DNA from: Tuctoria greenei
Lineage: Eukaryota; Streptophyta; Magnoliopsida; Poales; Poaceae
NCBI GenBank assembly: GCA_036927565.1
Contig: JAYESD010000001.1
Span: 280,499,560-280,563,559 of the forward strand
Length of the DNA: 64,000 bases
Reading direction: 5' to 3'
Below the pieces are notes generated by a model, which saw only the letters and a program-made list of their open reading frames with translations, did not search any database and was not told the DNA's origin. Made by a program: the position numbers and the translations under genes. Every line of letters begins with the position of its first letter. Within the stretch, counting starts at the first letter, position 1. Below, one piece after another: positions 10,059 to 20,094 of this stretch.

Positions 10059-11258
10059 CTAAGAATAACCTTTGGCCACCAATCTTGCCTTATTTCCTGT
10101 TACTACTCCATGTTCATCTTGCTTGTTCCGAAAGACCCATTTGGTTCCAACTATGTTCGCCTTTGGTCTCTCCACCAGCTCCCATACTTCATTTATCTTG
10201 AAGTTGTTCAGCTCCTCTTGCATTGCAATCACCCAGTCTGGATCCCTTAAGGCTTCTTCTACCCTGTATGGTTCCAGAAAAGACACAAAATAATAGGATT
10301 CACAGAAATTTGCAACTTGAGATCTAGTAGTTACTCCCTTAGCAATATCTCCAATGATATTGTTGACAGGGTGGTCTCTTTGCATGCTCTGGTGTACTCT
10401 TCGGTGTGGAGCTTGTGTAATTGCTTGTTCTTCATTATCTTCATGTGCATTGTCTCCCCCTAGATCATTGTTCCCATGATTGTCCTGATCTTCTTGATCT
10501 TCCTCCTCTTGATCTTGTGCAAGAGCTCCCCCTTGATCATTGCCTTTGTGTTGAGATTCATCTTGTGCATTTGAGTCGAATGTTTGCTCTTGTGGTAAGA
10601 TATCACCAAGTCCCATTTTCTTCAGTGCTTCATATGGATCTTCCTCTTTATCTAGCACACACTTATCAACTTGCTCCACTTGTGAGCCGTTAGATTCATC
10701 GAACACTATGTCACGTGCTACTTCAACAAGGCCGGACAACTTGTTGAAGACACGATAGGCGTAGGCATTCGATTCATAACCGAGCAAGAATCCTTCATCG
10801 GACTTTGAAGCGAACTTCGAGGCCCTCTGTTTCTTGTTCAGAATAAAACATTTGCAACCAAAAACATTAAAATAAGAAACATTAGGCTTTTTACCGGTAA
10901 GGAGCTCATATGGAGTTTTCTTCAGTAGTCGATGGAGATACAGTCGATTCGTGGCATGGCAAGAGGTGTTCACCGCTTCTGCCCAAAATCGATCTGATGT
11001 CTTGTATTCATCCAACATAGTTCTCGCCGTTTCGATCAATGTTCTGTTCTTCCTTTCGGCCACTCCATTTTGTTGAGGGGAGTAGGGTGCCGAGAATTCA
11101 TGCTTTATCCCTTCTTCATCGAGAAACTCTTCAACTTGGAGGTTCTTGAATTCTGTTCCATTGTCACTTCTGATGTTCTTTATGGTTGATGATAATTCGT
11201 TCCGAGCTCTTTTTAAGAACTTCTTGAGGATCCCTTGAGTTTCTGATTTATCATACAA
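10059..11258 (-). pseudogene. S1 integrase core end, linker and start of reverse transcriptase
   Basis: Carries the second half of the DDE core (IRSDNGTEF with Asp at about 11170, NGVAERKNRTL with Glu at about 11060). The GKKPNVSYFNVFGCKCF region and the GYE/AYRVF block of Copia integrase C-termini follow. Then comes a long acidic Gln/Glu/Asp/Asn-rich linker (about 10430-10580), and the start of reverse transcriptase (EELNNFKINEVWELV, GTKWVFRNKQ). The frame stops at TAG 10059-10061, most simply a CAG to TAG change inside YSQVEG. Confidence 0.9.
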
Positions 11259-11646
11259 GAAAAATACCCAGGTAAATCTTGAAAAATCATCAACAATTAC
11301 TAAATCGTATTTGTTACCGCCGATGCTTATGTATGAGACTGGACCAAAAGAGACCCATGTGGAGGAGTTCCAGCGGTCTTGCGGTAGTCATCACATTCTT
11401 GGCGGGGCGTGGTGCTCCGACTTGTTTTCCTGCTTGACAAGCGCTGCACGGCCTGTCGTTTTCAAAAACCACATCCTTAAGACCACGGATGTGACCACCT
11501 TTTAGAAGTTTCTGCAGATTTCTTATCCCAACATGGGCTAGCCGTCTATGCCACAACCATCCCATGTTGGTCTTAGCAACCAAGCAAGTGTTGAGTTCAG
11601 CTTTATCTTTGTTGAAGTCAACTAGATAAAGCTTGCCCTTCAACAT
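11259..11646 (-). pseudogene. S1 integrase N-terminal zinc domain and first DDE residue region
   Basis: Reads the His-His-Cys-Cys domain (WHRRLAHVGIRNLQ, then CSACQAGKQ) at about 11440-11560. It is followed by LELLHMGLF at about 11360, where Copia integrases normally have HMDLFGP. The first catalytic Asp is therefore read as Gly. A stop and frameshift separate it from the rest of integrase at 11259-11314. Confidence 0.85.
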
Positions 11647-11987
11647 TCCCTTGATGCAATCGAGCCATCGCTTCTTCTAAAAACAGTCACACCCTCATTA
11701 GTGAATAAATAGTTGTAACCTTTGTCGCATAGTTGGGATATTGACAAAAGGTTATAATCTAGAGAATCTACATGTAAAACATTTGATAAGGTATGTTGAG
11801 AGGATATTTCAATGTTACTCCTACCAAGGACCTTTCCTTGGCTGTTGTCTCCGAAGTATATGCCTTCACCTGGATCCTTGTTGTACTCATACTCTACAAA
11901 CATACCTCTCTCTCAGGTCATGTGATTTGTGCATCCGCTATCAAGTACCCATTTTGTTCCACCTAAGGAGTAAGCCTGCAAAAAGAA
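11647..11987 (-). pseudogene. S1 aspartic protease
   Basis: Copia protease motif WVLDSGCTNHMT is read on the minus strand at about 11960-11925. It is followed directly by a TGA where the family has Gly. The rest is read at 11903-11640, with GDNSQGKVLG and the NLLSISQLCDKGYN block that links protease to integrase. A frameshift at about 11645 separates it from integrase. Confidence 0.85.
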
Positions 11988-13963
11988 TTATTCCTTGGTT
12001 TTAGGTACCCAAGCTTTCTTGGGTCCTCTCAGGTTAGTCACAAGAGTCTTGGGCACCCACACACAAGTTTTCAAGTTCTTGTGGCGTGGCCCTGTATATT
12101 TGGCAATGACTTTTCCATATTTGGCTTTCATAAGAACATAAGAAGCGTTAAATGTACGAAACAATATTTGTGGTTCAGATTCATGGGATTTTTCCTTAAC
12201 AAAGACAATTCTATTCTTAGCATGATTAGAAGTAGACATGTGTTTGTTCTTATCAAAACCAAGGCCATCTTTGACATTAGGAGGTCTAGTGACCATATAT
12301 GCACTGCGTGCATATTTGATCTTCTCCTTATCAAAGATGCCGCTTGGAGGGGCATGCATATTATGAGAAGTTGAAGTATTAGAAATAATATTCTTCTTAC
12401 TAGAGCAAGTGCAAGTTCCGATTGTTGTCGAACTTATATCTTTGGAGGAAGAGCTCTTGGAGGACGAGGAGTCACTTTGCTTGAGCGACTCAACTTGCAC
12501 CTCAAGGATCTTGTTAGCTTTTGACAAGTTAGCAAGTTCTTCCTTGATTGCAATATGCGAGTCTTCTAGCTTTGAGTAAGTTTCCTTACTCAAGGCTAGC
12601 TCAACTTCAAGCGACTCGTTCTTCTCTCTTTCAAGCTCGAGAAGCTTTTCAACTTCTTGATATCTCTTCCTTTCACGGATGAGCATATCTTCTTGTCGGT
12701 CAAGAAGTTCCTCCTTTTCAAAAATTTCATTCGACAACATTTCCATTTTCTTTAGAGCAATTTTACTCATTCCTCTAAACATTTCTTCATTATCACTAGA
12801 GCTGTCAAAGTCATCAATAGAGGAATTTAGCGTAGGAGGAGTGAGCCGTACCTTTTTCTTGCCTTCCTTAGCCATAAGGCAAGTGTGGTTATTCATGTCC
12901 CATCCTCCCATGTTTGGAAAGAGTGTGGCCTTCATAGTAGGTTTCTTGATTGCGATAGTGGCCATCTCTTCTTCTTCATCGGAGGAGGACTCGTCGTTTG
13001 AGTCCCACTCCTTGCCAATGTGAGCTTCTTTGAGTTTGGGTCGGCATGTTGCTTTGAGAGCAACCTCTTTCTTTTTGGAGGAAGTGAGTTCGGCCAAGTC
13101 TTTGATGTATTGTGCCTCTTTCTCCATCATTTCATGGTTTATGATCTTTCCCAATAGCTCATCGGGAGTCATTTTGTGAAACCCGGGGCTTTCTCTAATC
13201 ATTGAGCAAAGTGTGACATTTCTTGGCATGAAGGCTCGAATCATTCTCTTGACTACCTCGTGATCCGTCCATTTTTTACTTCCATAGGCACGTATTTTGT
13301 TGATGAGTGCCTTCATCCGGTTGTACATGTCTTGAGGTGATTCGCCTTCTTCAATAGCAAATCTCCCCAACTCTCCTTCAAGCATTTCGATTTTAGCTTC
13401 ACGAACCGATCTATTTCCTTCGTGAGCTGTCTTGAGCGTATCCCAGATTTCCTTTGCACTTTCTAAGCCGTCAATCTTGGTGAATTCCTCTCTGCTTAGT
13501 GATGATGTGATCACGGCGACGACTTGTGCATTTTTGTGAATCTCTTGTTCTTGTTCTGGGGTGAGTTCTTCATCCGTGTCCGGGATGTCTATGCCAGTGC
13601 TAACAATGTGCCACATACAAGGATTTAGGGATATTAGGTGCATCTTCATGTTGTACTTCCACATTGTATAGTCGCTTCCGTAAAACTGTGGAGGTTTTCC
13701 CATAGGAATGGAAAGATAGTGATTGTTTAATTGAGACGGTTGTAGTTGTAAGGGTATCGGGAGTAGTCATGATGACCACTCCCCGTCGTCTTCTGTTCTT
13801 CTTTTCCCTTTTGTCCTAGCAGTTTGTTTCTCAGAAGTGCCTTTAATTGTCGCACTTCTTCATCATTGTGTAGGCTCTATTTCAGCACATCAAAAGTTTT
13901 AGTTTCTTGTTCCTCCTCATTAATGTTCATCTTCGAGTTATCATTGTTCTTCTCAGAGGCCAT
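11988..13963 (-). pseudogene. S1 gag
   Basis: The main frame is 13703-11988 (571 codons) and opens at KPPQFYGSDYTMWKYNMKMHL, the usual start of the Sirevirus Gag capsid-like domain. The WDTLKTAHEG, GRFAIEEGESPQDMYNRM and TPDELLGKIINHEMM blocks follow. The middle is acidic and then strongly coiled-coil (about 12780-12500, Glu/Lys/Leu rich), which is characteristic of Sirevirus Gag. I do not see an intact CCHC knuckle. An upstream ATG at 13963-13961 (MASEKNN) is probably the original start; stops and a frameshift lie between it and 13703. Confidence 0.85.
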
Positions 13964-14000
13964 TGATCTCTTCGAGATGTGAGTCTCGTTGGTAGAGAAC

Positions 14001-14015
14001 CTTGCTCTGATACCA
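14001..14015 (-). other. S1 primer-binding site (initiator tRNA-Met)
   Basis: Minus strand reads TGGTATCAGAGCAAG two bases from the end of the 5' LTR, the standard complement of the plant initiator tRNA-Met 3' end. Confidence 0.92.
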
Positions 14016-14095
14016 ATTGAATGTGGCCTAGAGGGGGGGTGAATAGGCCTTTTGAATTTCCTGCACACTTAATAGAATCGTCAAAACTTGGTTGC

Positions 14096-14132
14096 CCGGA
14101 CTAGTCCGGTCATGTGGGCGGACTTGTCCGGT
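14096..14132 (-). repeat. Palindrome cluster b, S1 LTR
   Basis: Two copies (CCGGACTAGTCCGG and CGGACTTGTCCGG on the + strand) near the 3' end of the LTR, downstream of the TATA box. Confidence 0.88.
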
Positions 14133-14770
14133 GTGCTAAAAATATGTGTGTTGATCAGGTGTTATTTGGGAAACTAAATTTCTTTAGCAGCAGAAATGAG
14201 AACAACTGATATTTTATTTGAGATTAATATAAGAATGCAGGTAAAACTTATAATTGCCCTAGGTTGATGTTTAGCACTCAAGTGATCTAATTAACAAAAT
14301 TTAAAGGAAATAAGACGTAAGACACACAAATTTTTCCCGAGGTTCGATCTCACCACGAGATCTACGTCCTCGTTGAGGAAGCTCACACAGAGCCGGGTCT
14401 CCAACCCTTTCCCTCTTCAAGTCACCACGAAGGCCGACTTGATTCCACTATCACGGGTAATCACCAAGTTTGTGGGGCAACCTCACACGTTGAGGGCTCC
14501 CACGAGAATTACAATGAAAGAAGTGATCAAATACACTCAAAAGTATTACAATGCAGAGCATGAGTGTAGAAATATCAAACCCCAAGAGCTCGCAATGCAA
14601 GAACGACGATCTCCCAATCCCGAATCCAAGTGTTCAATTTTATTTCACTCTTTTTGCACTTTAGATGTGTGGGGAGATGTGTTTTGGGCTCTTGGGACGA
14701 AGTGGCAGCGCTAGGGTTTGTTCTTTGACTAGTATTCGACGTGTGTGACAATAGGAAAGCTGTGGACTCT

Positions 14771-14780
14771 CTATTTATAG
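14771..14780 (-). promoter_or_regulatory. TATA box of S1 LTR
   Basis: CTATAAATAG on the minus strand, directly downstream of the palindrome array. The same box is present in the S2 and S3 LTRs. Confidence 0.78.
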
Positions 14781-14814
14781 GGTTTCCAAAAGGTAGCCGT
14801 TGAAAAACCCTAAC

Positions 14815-15172
14815 ACCGGACTAGTTCGGTGCAAGTCCGGACTTGTTCGGTCTCAGTGCATTTGGAAGTACAGAAAGTCTGCCGGACTAGTCCGGTCCAA
14901 GCTCGAACTAGTCCGGTGCTGTGTGAAGGTGAACTCCAGAAAGTTCAACGGACTAGTCCGCGGACTAGTCCGATCTCCACATATGGGAGACTCCAGAAAG
15001 GTCAACGGACTAGTCCGATGGTCAACGAACTAGTCCGGTCCCTCAATATGAGAGACTCCAGAAACATCAACGGACTAGTCCGGTGGATGCATGGACTAGT
15101 CCGGTCTCCCAATAAGTGAGATTCCAGAAAGATGAACGGACTAGTCCGGTCTATGATCGGACTAGTCCGGTG
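14815..15172 (-). repeat. Palindrome array a, S1 LTR
   Basis: Twelve copies or near copies counted by eye, mostly CGGACTAGTCCG(G), with spacers such as CTCCAGAAAG-TCAAC recurring. Two copies are almost fused (about 14948-14970). Confidence 0.9.
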
Positions 15173-15427
15173 CTTTGTGAAAGTTAGGTTAATTTTAATC
15201 CCTTACCCTCGCGCAAAGTTGTGAGCTCTTGGAGTGTGTCTTTCATACACTCCCTATACATTCAAATTCTAATTTGGTCTTCCAAGCTTCATCAAAGTAT
15301 CTCTCTTTGAACACCACTTTATTTTTCACTTGTTTGTCCTGCAATCATCTCAGTAGTTTCATTAGGATCTCATATGTTTGTCATCAATTAGCCAAAACCC
15401 ACAAGGGATATCCTAGATGCACTTACA

Positions 15428-15809
15428 GGCCAAAACCGGACAAGTCCAATTTTAGTTAGAGGGAAAATGGACAAGTCCGCTGGAATACCGGACTAGTCTG
15501 GACAAGTCCAAATACTTAGCAAATTTTCAAGCAATTTGGGATACCGGACTAGTCTGCAATGGACCGGACAAGTCCGGAAGTGTCTAGAGAGAAAAACAGA
15601 CTAGTGCGCAGCAAAGCAGACAAGTCTGATGGAAGTCAGAGAGAAATCGGACTAGTCCGCACCAAAATCGGACTAGTCCGCACTTCCCAGAATTCTTAAG
15701 TGTGGTTTTACTCTAATTCATTTTAAACTTATTTCTTTTTATGTTGCTCAATGTTAAACATATATTAGAATTTATGCAATACATGATGCATGAAAATGAG
15801 GGTGTTATA
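15428..15809 (-). repeat. Tekay-type LTR fragment T3, right piece (LTR start)
   Basis: Reverse-orientation LTR ending GAGGGTGTTATA on the + strand, i.e. an LTR start TATAACACCC where T4 has TGTAACACCC. It includes a palindrome array (15434-15690) whose spacers match the T4 array. S1 inserted at 15427/15428. T3 in turn sits inside the 3' LTR of Tat-B (junction 15809/15810, putative duplication GTGGT). It may be a solo LTR or the 5' LTR of an element lying to the left. Confidence 0.85.
15434..15690 (-). repeat. Palindrome array a, T3 LTR
   Basis: Roughly ten TAG- and AAG-centred motif copies on the + strand, separated by spacers including TTAGTTAGAGGGAAAA and GTCAGAGAGAAATCGG-type sequence, as in T4. 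Confidence 0.88.
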
Positions 15810-15952
15810 GTGGTCGTGCCGGAGTTACCCAACCAAGGGAGGCAGGTCCAGTGGCGCGAGACACGTGGAGCCTTCGGAAGCCTTTAACTCGGAATTGGGA
15901 ACTCCTTGGCTTTTCTTGCGGTATTGTGGGGTACCCGATACACAGGGTACCA
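15810..15952 (-). repeat. Tat-B 3' LTR, first 143 bp
   Basis: Matches the outer end of the 5' LTR at 23269-23412 (shared CAACCAAGGGAGGCA, GGAGCCTTCGGAAGCCTTTA and GGGTACC-type ends). The remainder of this LTR was displaced to the left by the T3 insertion. The terminal bases differ from the TGTCGG end of the other LTR by two changes. Confidence 0.85.
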
Positions 15953-15975
15953 ACGGTGGCCCCCGGGCCTACCTC
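15953..15975 (-). other. Tat-B polypurine tract region
   Basis: Minus strand reads a G-rich tract (GGCCCGGGGGCCACC) next to the 3' LTR start, the usual place for the plus-strand primer. Confidence 0.55.
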
Positions 15976-16492
15976 TTGGAGAAACCCTCTGGGTGAAGTT
16001 ATTCTACCAGAGATGGGGCCATCTTCGATTCCCGTACTGCGGCTTCAAAACTTCTTCGTGGGCAGTGGAGGCGTCGACAAAGAGTTTTCCGCCACCACGT
16101 GGCCCTCTTTCACTTGGCGCATGGGATCCTGGCGTGCGGATCTCACGCAATTGAATGTTGTCAATTCCCAATACAAAATTCGTATCGGTTCCCAGTGTAA
16201 TCTTTGTAGCCCTGTCAGGTTTCCATCCTTGGGCTTCCAACTTCCCATCATGACAACGGTTCACCTGGTGTGACTTTTTTGCCAAAGTGGAACCTGTCCC
16301 ATTTGTCATTAACAGGGTAGATTTTTGAAATGAAATTTTGATCCCGACGCAGTTTCCATCCAAGCGTTGCGGAGGCTTACTTAAGAAGGAAAGCCTGGCG
16401 GTCAGAGGAATCTTTACGCCTTCCTTCGAACTTGCGCTTAGAGCCTCTCCACCCTTGCATAGCCTTTTCAACTTTCGCTCTGCTTTGCCGTG
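15976..16492 (+). promoter_or_regulatory. Region upstream of the Tat-B antisense gene
   Basis: About 500 nt between the polypurine tract and the first ATG of the antisense gene. I see no convincing TATA box. The last 100 nt are pyrimidine-rich and could be a 5' leader. Any promoter for the antisense gene should lie here or in the adjoining LTR. This is inference. Confidence 0.35.
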
Positions 16493-17200
16493 ATGGAGTT
16501 GGGTCTTCCCCGCAGCAAGATCAAGAGTGATGAAGACTTGTCAAGGGTCTGGACCTACATGGGGTGGTCCAGCGCCTCCTTCGACAACTCGATCCGCTTC
16601 AACAAGCTTCCCTTCAAGAAGGAAGGCTCCAAAGAGATCGTTTATTTCTCAGCATACGCCATGGTGGGGCTGATCTCACCTTTTTCAAGCTTCCTCCTGA
16701 TGCTGCTGGACTTCTATGGGCTCCAGCTCCATCACCTTGACCCCCACTCATTCTTGCTAGTGGCGACTTTCGTCCACTTCTGCGAGGTGTGGGTGGGTGT
16801 GCCGCCAAGCATCAAGCTCTTCTAGACCGTTTTCATGGTCCACACCACTGGGAAGGGAATGGAGTTGGTCGTCTTCTACTACTTCGTGAAGTGCAAGAAC
16901 TCCCCCTTCAAGTACTTGAAGACCTTCCCCTCCGGGAACTGGGACAACTGGAAGAAAGACTGGGTGGTCATCAGGGTGGATCGCCATGTCAGACTAGAGT
17001 TGCATAATGGCCTCCCCAATGTTGACATTGATGCCTGGAATGTGGCTTCGAAACTGTCCGAAGCACACAAGCCCATATTGACCAGGATCCAGCAATCTGT
17101 GGAAGGTGGCGTGACCCCTCAAACGGTCTTCGACAACTTCCTAGTCAATAGGTGGGCTCCGCTGAAGAAGAGGGTGGCTTGCCTGGGCTTTCAACAGTGA
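16493..17200 (+). pseudogene. Antisense gene of Tat-B, N-terminal conserved domain
   Basis: Runs opposite to the retrotransposon. ATG 16493 (MELGLPRSKIKS). It has an aromatic-rich globular part with LLDFYGLQLHHLDPHSFLLV at about 16702-16761 and a VATFVHFCEVW block. This is the pattern of the putative gypsy-type transposon domain (Pfam Transposase_28 type) found in antisense genes of Tat elements. One TAG (16823-16825), probably a former Trp, interrupts the frame. The same frame continues at 16835 with GMELVVFYYFVKCKN and NWKKDWVVI and ends at TGA 17198-17200. Homology then moves to a frame starting near 17202. Role unknown. Confidence 0.72.
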
Positions 17201-17878
17201 TATGGACCACCACAGGATCAAGACTGGCTTTGGGACTAACTTGGCTGATGAGGCTTTGAAGCTACATCTTCAAAAGCTTCACCATGGAGCCATCTCCTGG
17301 GACGCCCTGACTCCGCCAGCGGAATTCCTCCCTCTGAACATGGTTCCTGAGTTCAAGAGGGAGCTCCGAAAGGGGATGCCAGAGCTGGACGACCTTGGCC
17401 TGGTGGAGAAACGCAAGACCCCCGGGCTCTCTATTCCCAGAGCTTCTAAAAGGAGGGCTCCGCTGCTCCAAGCCAAAAGGTTGATGACACTGGCAAGGGC
17501 AAGGGCAAGGAGCTGGCTGAATCTTCCAGCCGTAAGAGGGAGCTAAGACACATTGATGGGAGCTCCATTAGGTCAGCTCCGTCTCCAGCCGCTTCTTCCC
17601 CCCCAACCAATTCAAGGTTCGGTGGCCAAGCCCTCTTTGGAGCCAGCATCCATGAGGGACGCTAGCTCTGGCAAATCAACTATGGGCCCAGTGCCGGCCA
17701 CGGGTCCCAGGTCCGGAGGTCCTTACCAGCCAAGGGAGGTCCCGGCCGAGGCAACGCCGACGACTACAACGAGTTCCGGGCAGCAATCCGGAGCCTCCAC
17801 CACACCAACTACGGTGGGTTCTAGCTTTGGTCACCCAATGAAGAGGTTCCGTGCCGACTTGAGCGATAGCGTCCCAAG

Positions 17879-17956
17879 GTAAGAATTGTCTTCTTACCTC
17901 TAGTTGCTATTTTTGTCTTTTCCATATTTTGAATTTTTTGGATCCTTTGTTTCCAG
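17879..17956 (+). other. Candidate spliceosomal intron in the antisense gene
   Basis: 78 nt, 5' site AAG|GTAAGAAT, T-rich body, 3' site TTTCCAG|G. It is a phase-2 intron with an in-frame stop at its start. Both sites match plant consensus. Confidence 0.7.
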
Positions 17957-18188
17957 GGTGTCGAAAAAGAAGACCGAGGCTCCAGCACCTGCTGCAGCAA
18001 CTGAGGCTGTGCAGGTAGAAGCTCTGGCTTCAACCCCTGTGCCTCCCCAAGTGGTGGCTGAGGACACGACAACTTTGGTGCCAGATGTCGTGGAACTGAG
18101 CCCAACTATGCCAGATGCTCCCGTGGTAGCACTGGACCACGAGGAAGAGACTTGTGAAGAAGCGCCAGCGGCTGCAGAGCTGGGGGCT

Positions 18189-18338
18189 GAAGCTCCGGCA
18201 TCAGAGCCGGAGGTGGCGGAAGTTCTGGCTTCTGAGCCGGAAGTGACTGAAGATCCAGCCCCTGAGCCGAAAATAATTGAAGCTCCAGCGTTTGAGCCGG
18301 AAGTAGTCAAAGCTCTGGCATCCGAGCCGGAGGTGGTG
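18189..18338 (+). repeat. Coding minisatellite, five 30-nt units
   Basis: Five tandem units encode 10-residue repeats of the form EAPASEPEVV with variations (EVLASEPEVT, EDPAPEPKII, KALASEPEVV). Confidence 0.8.
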
Positions 18339-18601
18339 GAAGCTCCATGCGAAGCTCCAATGCCAGTTCCGAAGATGATTACTCCGGAGGTGTTATTGTC
18401 GAAGCCGGAGCACCCAAAAGAGTCGATGGCAGCTCTTCCATCCACAAAGCCAATAATTGAAGATCCGGCGGGGGGACCTTCCTCGTCAGCTCTGGAGGTT
18501 GAACTTCCTGCAGCGGGACCCTCCTTGGCCATGGCGGATGCATAAGAGCTCCTGAAGGGCGACCCTAGCGCCTAGGAGCCGCAGGGGACCACACTTTTGC
18601 C

Positions 18602-19813
18602 GTGGGACCCGAATTTTGTTTTGGAAGACCCATGGAGCCTGCAGAGGCGCTTCAGGCAGACCCGAAGCCAATTCCTTTGGCGTTGTCTATCGACAACGCG
18701 TGCTCCATTCTCTGCCAAGTTCAGCTCACCTTCGACCATGACAGCAAGGTCCCCAAAGAAGAGCGCCACACCCTAAGGCATTGGCACAATAGACTTCACT
18801 TTGAGACCAAGCTGACACAATCAAGGCTTGCAGACCAGCGGGAATGGATTGAAAAGGAGAAAGCTGGGTTGACATGGTGGGACTGCTTGCTGGACAAGCG
18901 GGAGGCTGCCATCAAGGCCCTCGGCATGAAGACTCGAGAGATCTTCGAGTATGCCAAAGAAACCAATGAGGCTGCTGACGATCATCAGGACAACCTCAAT
19001 GAATTTAATGAAGTACTCCCCAAGTGCCGGGAGGCTCTCAATGAGAGGGAGGAAAAGCTCCTAGAGAAACACGAGGACATCCTAAAGAGGGAGGAGGAGC
19101 TCACTCAGAGACTGTCTCTGAGAGAGCACAATTTGGCTAATCGCACCAAAAAGTTTGAACAAAGGTGCAAGCAAGAGGAGGAGAGGATTTGGCAGGTGGG
19201 ACAAGAACTCTCCAAGAGAGAGACTGAAGTCTCCACCAGAGAGGAGAAGGTGAAAGGCAGAGAGAAGGACCTGGTGAACCCTCGGAACCGCATCCACCTC
19301 CAGGAGACAGAACTTGCTGATCGCGAAAAGCAGCTGGCTGAAAGTATTCAGCAGCATGCCAAAGAGGTCGAGCGCATCGCCTGGGAAGGTTTGGAGCTTG
19401 TGGCCGCCAAGAGGTCGCTGGAGGAACTAAGAAGTTTGAGGACAACTGAATCCCAGTGAGTCTGGGACTTCCTGGGGCGAGGTAACGAAGCTCTATTGCC
19501 ACTTGGCTTCAGTCCACAACATCCGAATAACCCGAAGCAGATGGACAAGGTGCTGGTGGCATTGGGCTCTGTCGGCAACAAGTTGGACGCAATGGGTGAT
19601 GTCATCGTCGACCAGCTGGAGACTGAGGGGAAGTCCCTGGCCAAAAACGTCACTGAATATGTGTTGACGTGCTTTAAAAGCTGGGACCCCCAACTTTCTA
19701 TAGATCCAATACTTGAAGGACCCGTTGTTGAAGAAGAAGATGCTACCAGGGCCAGTATTCGAGAAGCTACCGAGAAAGTTGCCTCATTCTTCCATAGGAC
19801 CTCCAATAGCTAG
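18602..19813 (+). pseudogene. Antisense gene of Tat-B, coiled-coil and C-terminal domain
   Basis: Frame from 18602 (a frame change after 18545). About 200 residues of continuous Glu/Arg/Lys/Leu-rich coiled coil (about 18760-19440). A TGA at 19457-19459 follows, then a C-terminal domain in the same frame (MDKVLVALGSVGNKLDAM, DQLETEGKSLAKNV, EYVLTCFKSW), ending at TAG 19811-19813. The C-terminal domain is also present on the minus strand of Tat-A (56470-56798), i.e. antisense there too. So the reading and its opposite orientation are shared by two elements. Downstream AATCAATGAAA could serve polyadenylation. Confidence 0.7.
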
Positions 19814-20094
19814 GGCCTTTTTCTTTTGCCTGCACTTGTAATTCTACCATTTTGAATCAATGAAATCCAGTCCTTTAAATGAATGAAATTCATTTTTTAT
19901 GTGTCTTCAATGCATTGCCCTTTATATTGTTGCCCCCCTGGTAGATGTGCACAATTTGATTACGGACATGTACCAATAGGGATTTGACAATGACTTGGAG
20001 ACTTGATCACTCTGAACTTGTAGCTAGGACGTTAGCTGTTAGGTTCGAAGTTTACTCCTAACACCTCCAAAGGCCTTTTGTGACTTCAACGACG
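19814..20094. other. Tat-B 3' region next to the antisense gene end
   Basis: No gene. It carries A/T-rich sequence with possible polyadenylation signals for the antisense gene (AATCAATGAAA at about 19855) and leads into the tandem repeats. Confidence 0.5.

Larger units (their letters stand above)
6631..15427 (-). mobile_element. Ty1/copia Sirevirus S1 (3' LTR deleted)
   Basis: On the minus strand the order is 5' LTR, primer site, gag, protease, integrase, reverse transcriptase, RNase H, then an extra ORF after pol. That is Copia order with the extra ORF typical of Sireviruses. The C-rich LTR end next to the primer site and the palindromes in the LTR are also Sirevirus traits. The 3' LTR is absent: the extra ORF runs straight into T3 LTR sequence at about 6630. 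S1 inserted into T3, and the probable right flank duplication is GGCCA (15428-15432), whose partner has been deleted. Confidence 0.93.
14018..15427 (-). repeat. S1 5' LTR (1410 bp)
   Basis: On the + strand it runs from TGAATGTGGCC to CACTTACA. In element orientation it starts TGTAAGTGC and ends CACATTCA. The C-rich stretch near the end (TTCACCCCCCCTCTAGGCC) is a known Sirevirus landmark. It contains palindrome array a, a TATA box and palindrome cluster b, in that order. Confidence 0.92.
17202..18545 (+). pseudogene. Antisense gene of Tat-B, middle part, two exons around a 78-nt intron
   Basis: Frame from 17202 with one stop (TAA 17544-17546), through a low-complexity Ser/Thr/Pro/Gly region to 17878. 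GTAAGAATTG follows and the intron closes with TTTGTTTCCAG at 17956. Joining 17878 to 17957 restores one Arg codon (AG+G) and keeps the frame into RVSKKKTEAPAP. Without splicing the reading would stop at TAA 17880-17882. Exon 2 is Pro/Ala/Glu rich with five 10-residue repeats (18189-18338) and ends at TAA 18543-18545. Splicing is inferred from sites and frame, not observed. Confidence 0.68.

Noticed and set aside
14001..14015. Possible tRNA-Met gene fragment
   Set aside because: Only the primer-binding complement is present, at the LTR edge; no tRNA cloverleaf around it.
16493..19813. Antisense ORFs of Tat-B as an independent host gene
   Set aside because: They lie between pol and the 3' LTR of the element, and the C-terminal part recurs at the same place in Tat-A, so they belong to the element family.
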